A DNA stretch of 64,000 nt from Atopostipes sp963558565 (GTDB lineage: Bacteria > Bacillota > Bacilli > Lactobacillales > Carnobacteriaceae_A). Every line of letters begins with the position of its first letter. Within the stretch, counting starts at the first letter, position 1. The DNA is taken from contig CAUWGX010000003.1 in NCBI GenBank assembly GCA_963558565.1, forward strand, positions 1 through 64,000. Direction: 5' to 3'. Below the pieces are notes generated by a model. It had not been told where the DNA came from, searched no databases, and saw nothing but the letters and a program-made list of their open reading frames with translations. Both the position numbers and the translations under genes were made by a program. Below are positions 60,479-64,000 of this stretch, in pieces.

Positions 60479-61400
60479 CTTCTTCTAAATCGGCTCCCGC
60501 TAAATAATTAACGACATTTAAGCGTTTCTTTCCGGCGGGTTGAACCTCTTTTAGTGAAAGAACCGTGCCTGCACCGCAAGCCACATATAAATCCTCTTTA
60601 TCCCGTTGGACGACGGTTCCTGGTTCTTTGTCCGTTGTTTCAGTCACTACTTCCGTATCCCAAATCTTAAATCTTTCACCCTCTAGTAACGTATAAGCGC
60701 CGGGTGCTGGTCGTAAAGCCCGCACTTGGTTAAAGATTTCTCGTGCCGTCTGGTCCCAGTCAATTTTTTCTTGTTCTTTAGAAATCATCGGTGAAAAACT
60801 AACTTCCGCTTCGTTTTGCACGATCGATTCGTTCTCTCCTGCAAAAATAGCCGGTAAAGTATCCATCAGTAAATCACGTCCTAAAAGACTTAATTTTTCA
60901 AATAAAGTCCCAGTATCATCAGCATCCGTGATTGGGATTTCACGTTGAGAAATAATATTCCCCGCATCCATCACTTTCTCCATATACATGATCGTGACAC
61001 CTGTTTTTTCTTCCCCTTTCAAAATGGCATAATGAATCGGTGCTGCCCCGCGATATTTAGGTAAGAGCGAAGCATGCACATTAATCGCGCCATAAGTGGG
61101 AGCTTTTAATAGTTTTGTAGGTACAAATTGTCCATAAGCTGCTGTGACCAATAGATCAGGCGCTAAATCCAAAACTTCTTGCATTTCTTCTGACCCCGAT
61201 AACTTCTCCGGTTGCAAAACAGGAATCTCATAAGTCTCCGCTAGTTCTTTCACCGGTGACGGTGTTAGGATTTGTTTACGCCCTACTTTTCGATCAGGCT
61301 GGGTGACAACCGCAATCACTTCCACTGTTTCCTCGTCGATTAATGCCTGCAAAATAGGGACTGAAAATTCTGGTGTTCCCATAAATATGACTTTATTCAT
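60459..61400 (-). CDS. fmt: Methionyl-tRNA formyltransferase
   Basis: Fmt formylates initiator Met-tRNA. The 313-residue protein has the formyltransferase domain with KVIFMGTPEFSVPIL at the start, the folate-site NVHASLLPKYRGAAPI (catalytic Asn-x-His) and a C-terminal OB domain. ATG at 61400 follows AAGGAG; the frame is open eight codons further, over the ribosome site. It lies between priA and rsmB. Confidence 0.97.
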   Translation of the reverse strand: MNKVIFMGTPEFSVPILQALIDEETVEVIAVVTQPDRKVGRKQILTPSPVKELAETYEIPVLQPEKLSGSEEMQEVLDLAPDLLVTAAYGQFVPTKLLKAPTYGAINVHASLLPKYRGAAPIHYAILKGEEKTGVTIMYMEKVMDAGNIISQREIPITDADDTGTLFEKLSLLGRDLLMDTLPAIFAGENESIVQNEAEVSFSPMISKEQEKIDWDQTAREIFNQVRALRPAPGAYTLLEGERFKIWDTEVVTETTDKEPGTVVQRDKEDLYVACGAGTVLSLKEVQPAGKKRLNVVNYLAGADLEEGAQFGE

Positions 61401-61432
61401 GTTTAAATACTCCTTATTCTCCATGGTAAATT

Positions 61433-63850
61433 TTATAAAAACTGACTAGGCTGGGGATCAATTTTAATCAATAATCCCTTTGCTTGTTCTTTTTGTGTCG
61501 TGTTTAATAATTCATGTAGTCTTTCATTCAAACGCGCTTCGTGTTTGTATTTGATAATTAACTGAAAATGATATTTATTATGTGTCCGCGCGACAAATCG
61601 TGGTGTCGGCCCTAACAAGATCGCTTGCTCGCTTAAATAAGGCTTAATAAATTCTGCGACTTGTTGGATTCTTTTAGCAGCAGTCACTTCATTTTCATGA
61701 CTGACTTGAATACTCGTCAAGAAATAATAAGGGCTGTAATCACTTAAATGACGATATTTCATTTCTCTAAAATAAAACTGTTCGTAAGCATGATCTTGCG
61801 CATAACGAATAGCATAGTGTTCGGGATTATAGGTTTGAATCACAACATCTCCTGTAATTTCACCTCGGCCTGCACGCCCACTGACTTGGGTGAGTAATTG
61901 AAAAGTTTTTTCAGCTGAGCGAAAATCGGGCAATCCTAAAGCCGTATCGGCATTTAAGACCCCAACGAAAGTGACATTCGGAAAGTCAAGTCCTTTCGCA
62001 ATCATTTGGGTTCCTAATAGGATATCTGCTTCTTGATTCCCGAACTGTTGGAGTAACCGTTCATGCGCCCCTTTTCGGCGAGTCGTGTCGACATCCATCC
62101 GAATAATTTTAGCATCCGGAAACATTTTTTCGAGTTCTTCTTGAACTTTTTGAGTTCCTGTTCCAAAATAGCGGATTCGACGACTATTACAAGCTGGACA
62201 TATTTTTGGAACGCCCTCTTCATGCCCACAGTAATGGCATTTCATCGAGTACGAATCCATATGTAGTGTTTGAGAAATATCACAATTGGGACATTTCAAA
62301 ACAAACCCACAATCTCGACACATCACAAAAGACGAATAACCGCGTCGATTTAACATCAAAACAGATTGTTCTTTTTTCGCTAAACGATCTTTTATCGATT
62401 CTTGTAAATGATGAGAGAAAAGAGTTGGATTCCCTGCTCGCATCTCTTCTCGCATATCAATAATGTTCACAGCAGGTAATGGGCGTTCATTGACTCGTTT
62501 ATTTAATTCCAGCAATGTATAAACACCTTTTGAAGCACGTGCTCTTGACTCTAATGCCGGCGTGGCACTTCCAAGAACGACGGGACAGTCATGTCGTTCA
62601 CCACGCCAAATAGCGACATCGCGTGCATGGTATCGTGGCGCTTCTGATTGCTTGTAAGACGTCTCATGCTCTTCATCAATCACAATAATTCCTAAATTTT
62701 CAATGGGGGCAAAGACACTCGAACGTGCACCAACAACGACTCTTGCTTCGCCTTTTTCTATTTTTCGCCATTCATCATATTTCTCGCCATTAGAAAGACC
62801 ACTATGAAGAACAGCTACTAAATCACCAAATCGCCCTTTAAATCGATGAACCATTTGCGGCGTTAAAGCAATTTCAGGTACTAAAACAAGTGCACCTTCC
62901 CCCTTCGCTAATACTTCGGCAATGGTCTGTAAATAAACTTCTGTCTTACCACTTCCGGTAATTCCTTGCAGTAAAAAGACTTCATGCTGATCTTTTTGTA
63001 CCGCAGTATTGATTTCATCATAAGCAGCTTGTTGTTCAGGATTTAAAGTTAATGGTTCTGTTTTTTCAATCGCTGAGTCTCGATAAGGATCCCGATAAAC
63101 CTCGACTTCTTCGATCACACACCAACCTTCTTCCGCCCCTCGATTAACAACGGCGGTTGAAATATCCTGTTCTTTCCTTAAAGTGCTCATATCCATGGTC
63201 TCATCAGCTGGCAATTGCAGCAAGAGTTCTAAGAACTGCTTTTGGCGGTGAGCATTCCCCGGTATTTCTTTCAATTCTGTTGTTAATTCAGCAGTTGTCA
63301 TATTTGTTCGAATGACTTTTTTTATCTTTTTTGTCACTTTGTCGTCCACTAAATAATTGACTTCAATTTTATTTTCTTTCCTTAACTTCAACATTGTACT
63401 TTCCAATTGCCGTTCTTCCACTTCATCCCAGCTCATGCGATTTTTCCCGCGAAAAATATCGAATAAAGCCTCATCCGAAAGATCAGCGGTTACAGTAACC
63501 ACTTTTTCATAAGTGGCTCGTAAAACCGCTGGTAGCATCGTCTGGTAACTACTAATGCGAAAGCTGTAGGTGGTTTGTGCCATCCATTCACCTAAATCAA
63601 TCAATTCGGCATTTAACACCGGTTCTAAATCCATCACACTACTTATTTCTTTTAGTTCACCTTCAAAATCTTGTGTATTTTTAAGTGCTGTAATAAATCC
63701 TTGGACACGTCGATTTCCTAAACCAAAAGGAACAATCACGCGCATGCCGATAGCTACCTCTCCTTGTAATGCTTCGGGTATTTTAAATTCATAGGGACTG
63801 TTTGTTTGGAGTGTAGGCACATCCACAATCACTTCTGCTATTTGCCGCAC
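61433..63850 (-). CDS. priA: Primosomal protein N' (replication restart helicase PriA)
   Basis: PriA loads the replisome on stalled forks. The 805-residue protein has the N-terminal 3'-binding domain (1-105), a winged helix, helicase lobes with GITGSGKT and IDEEHETSYKQ, the zinc-binding insertion with four CxxC pairs (CRDCGF, CPNC, CHYCG, CPAC) and GRAGRGE. The start is GTG with AAAGGAAG six bases before. It follows coaBC by 33 bp and precedes fmt. Confidence 0.97.
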   Translation of the reverse strand: MRQIAEVIVDVPTLQTNSPYEFKIPEALQGEVAIGMRVIVPFGLGNRRVQGFITALKNTQDFEGELKEISSVMDLEPVLNAELIDLGEWMAQTTYSFRISSYQTMLPAVLRATYEKVVTVTADLSDEALFDIFRGKNRMSWDEVEERQLESTMLKLRKENKIEVNYLVDDKVTKKIKKVIRTNMTTAELTTELKEIPGNAHRQKQFLELLLQLPADETMDMSTLRKEQDISTAVVNRGAEEGWCVIEEVEVYRDPYRDSAIEKTEPLTLNPEQQAAYDEINTAVQKDQHEVFLLQGITGSGKTEVYLQTIAEVLAKGEGALVLVPEIALTPQMVHRFKGRFGDLVAVLHSGLSNGEKYDEWRKIEKGEARVVVGARSSVFAPIENLGIIVIDEEHETSYKQSEAPRYHARDVAIWRGERHDCPVVLGSATPALESRARASKGVYTLLELNKRVNERPLPAVNIIDMREEMRAGNPTLFSHHLQESIKDRLAKKEQSVLMLNRRGYSSFVMCRDCGFVLKCPNCDISQTLHMDSYSMKCHYCGHEEGVPKICPACNSRRIRYFGTGTQKVQEELEKMFPDAKIIRMDVDTTRRKGAHERLLQQFGNQEADILLGTQMIAKGLDFPNVTFVGVLNADTALGLPDFRSAEKTFQLLTQVSGRAGRGEITGDVVIQTYNPEHYAIRYAQDHAYEQFYFREMKYRHLSDYSPYYFLTSIQVSHENEVTAAKRIQQVAEFIKPYLSEQAILLGPTPRFVARTHNKYHFQLIIKYKHEARLNERLHELLNTTQKEQAKGLLIKIDPQPSQFL

Positions 63851-63883
63851 GGTGTTCTTCCTTTCTTTAAACTAAAAAACATT

Positions 63884-64000
63884 CTATTCCTCAATCTCTA
63901 GTTCTTGAACAATATTATCGATTAAGATATGCGCAATATTCTTTTTAGACGTTTTAGGAATTTCTATTTTATCACGATCACTCGTAAAAATAATCACCTG
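63884..64000 (-). CDS. coaBC: Coenzyme A biosynthesis bifunctional protein CoaBC, C-terminal fragment
   Basis: The last 38 codons of a gene that begins outside the window. The reading VIIFTSDRDKIEIPKTSKK then NIAHILIDNIV fits the C-terminus of CoaBC (Dfp), the phosphopantothenate-cysteine ligase/decarboxylase, which precedes priA in Firmicutes. The identification rests on a short segment and synteny. Confidence 0.8.
   Translation of the reverse strand, partial: QVIIFTSDRDKIEIPKTSKKNIAHILIDNIVQELEIEE

Overview
The window is a stretch of core chromosome from a low-GC Gram-positive bacterium. Protein sequences and gene order point to the Lactobacillales, perhaps near the Carnobacteriaceae; that placement is inferred from memory of families, not from a search. 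Gene blocks match the Bacillus subtilis order (tkt-DUF896-lexA, clpX-engB-hemA, xerD-deoB-punA-lysA-ribT-scpA-scpB-rluB, ypbB-recQ, yitU-yitV-yitW, asp23-fakA-recG-plsX-acpP and coaBC-priA-fmt-rsmB-stp-prkC-rsgA-rpe-thiN-rpmB). Sporulation, Lon and haem-synthesis genes that sit inside those blocks in Bacillus are absent here. Almost every gene is on the minus strand; lexA, one tRNA-Arg, the HAD phosphatase yitU and rpmB are the plus-strand exceptions.

Layout. 1-7.7 kb: start of transketolase, DUF896 protein, SOS repressor lexA with its own operator, then apt, recJ, a LapA-like membrane protein, an SDR oxidoreductase, RNase Z and obgE. 7.9-15.3 kb: a degenerate glutamyl-tRNA reductase homologue coupled to engB, then clpX, tig, a TPR protein, a DUF2187 protein, a MarR regulator and pgsA. 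15.5-24.7 kb: tRNA-Arg(TCT), a YrhK-like membrane protein, hup, der, rpsA, cmk, a LysM protein on a Pro-Glu rod, recQ, ypbB and the riboflavin transporter ribU behind an FMN riboswitch. 24.7-32.8 kb: rluB, scpB, scpA, ribT, lysA, punA, deoB, xerD, cvfB. 32.9-41.4 kb: pyk, pfkA, dnaE, yitW/sufT, yitV and yitU. 41.5-47.4 kb: a complete oligopeptide ABC importer (oppD-F-B-C-A in order of transcription). 47.6-53.3 kb: acpP, plsX, recG, fakA and asp23, a membrane-lipid cluster. 53.7-64 kb: rpmB, thiN, rpe, rsgA, prkC, stp, rsmB, fmt, priA and the 3' end of coaBC.

The genes serve replication and repair, chromosome segregation, translation and ribosome assembly, lower glycolysis, nucleoside salvage, phospholipid synthesis, peptide and flavin uptake, and Ser/Thr signalling. 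I see no insertion sequence, prophage, CRISPR array or toxin-antitoxin pair. The most unusual items are the catalytically dead-looking HemA homologue kept in an operon with engB, a set of TGTGA/TCACA inverted repeats upstream of trigger factor, a GC-richer structured patch between asp23 and rpmB, and a short ORF embedded in the punA terminator. No clearly new multi-gene system is visible.
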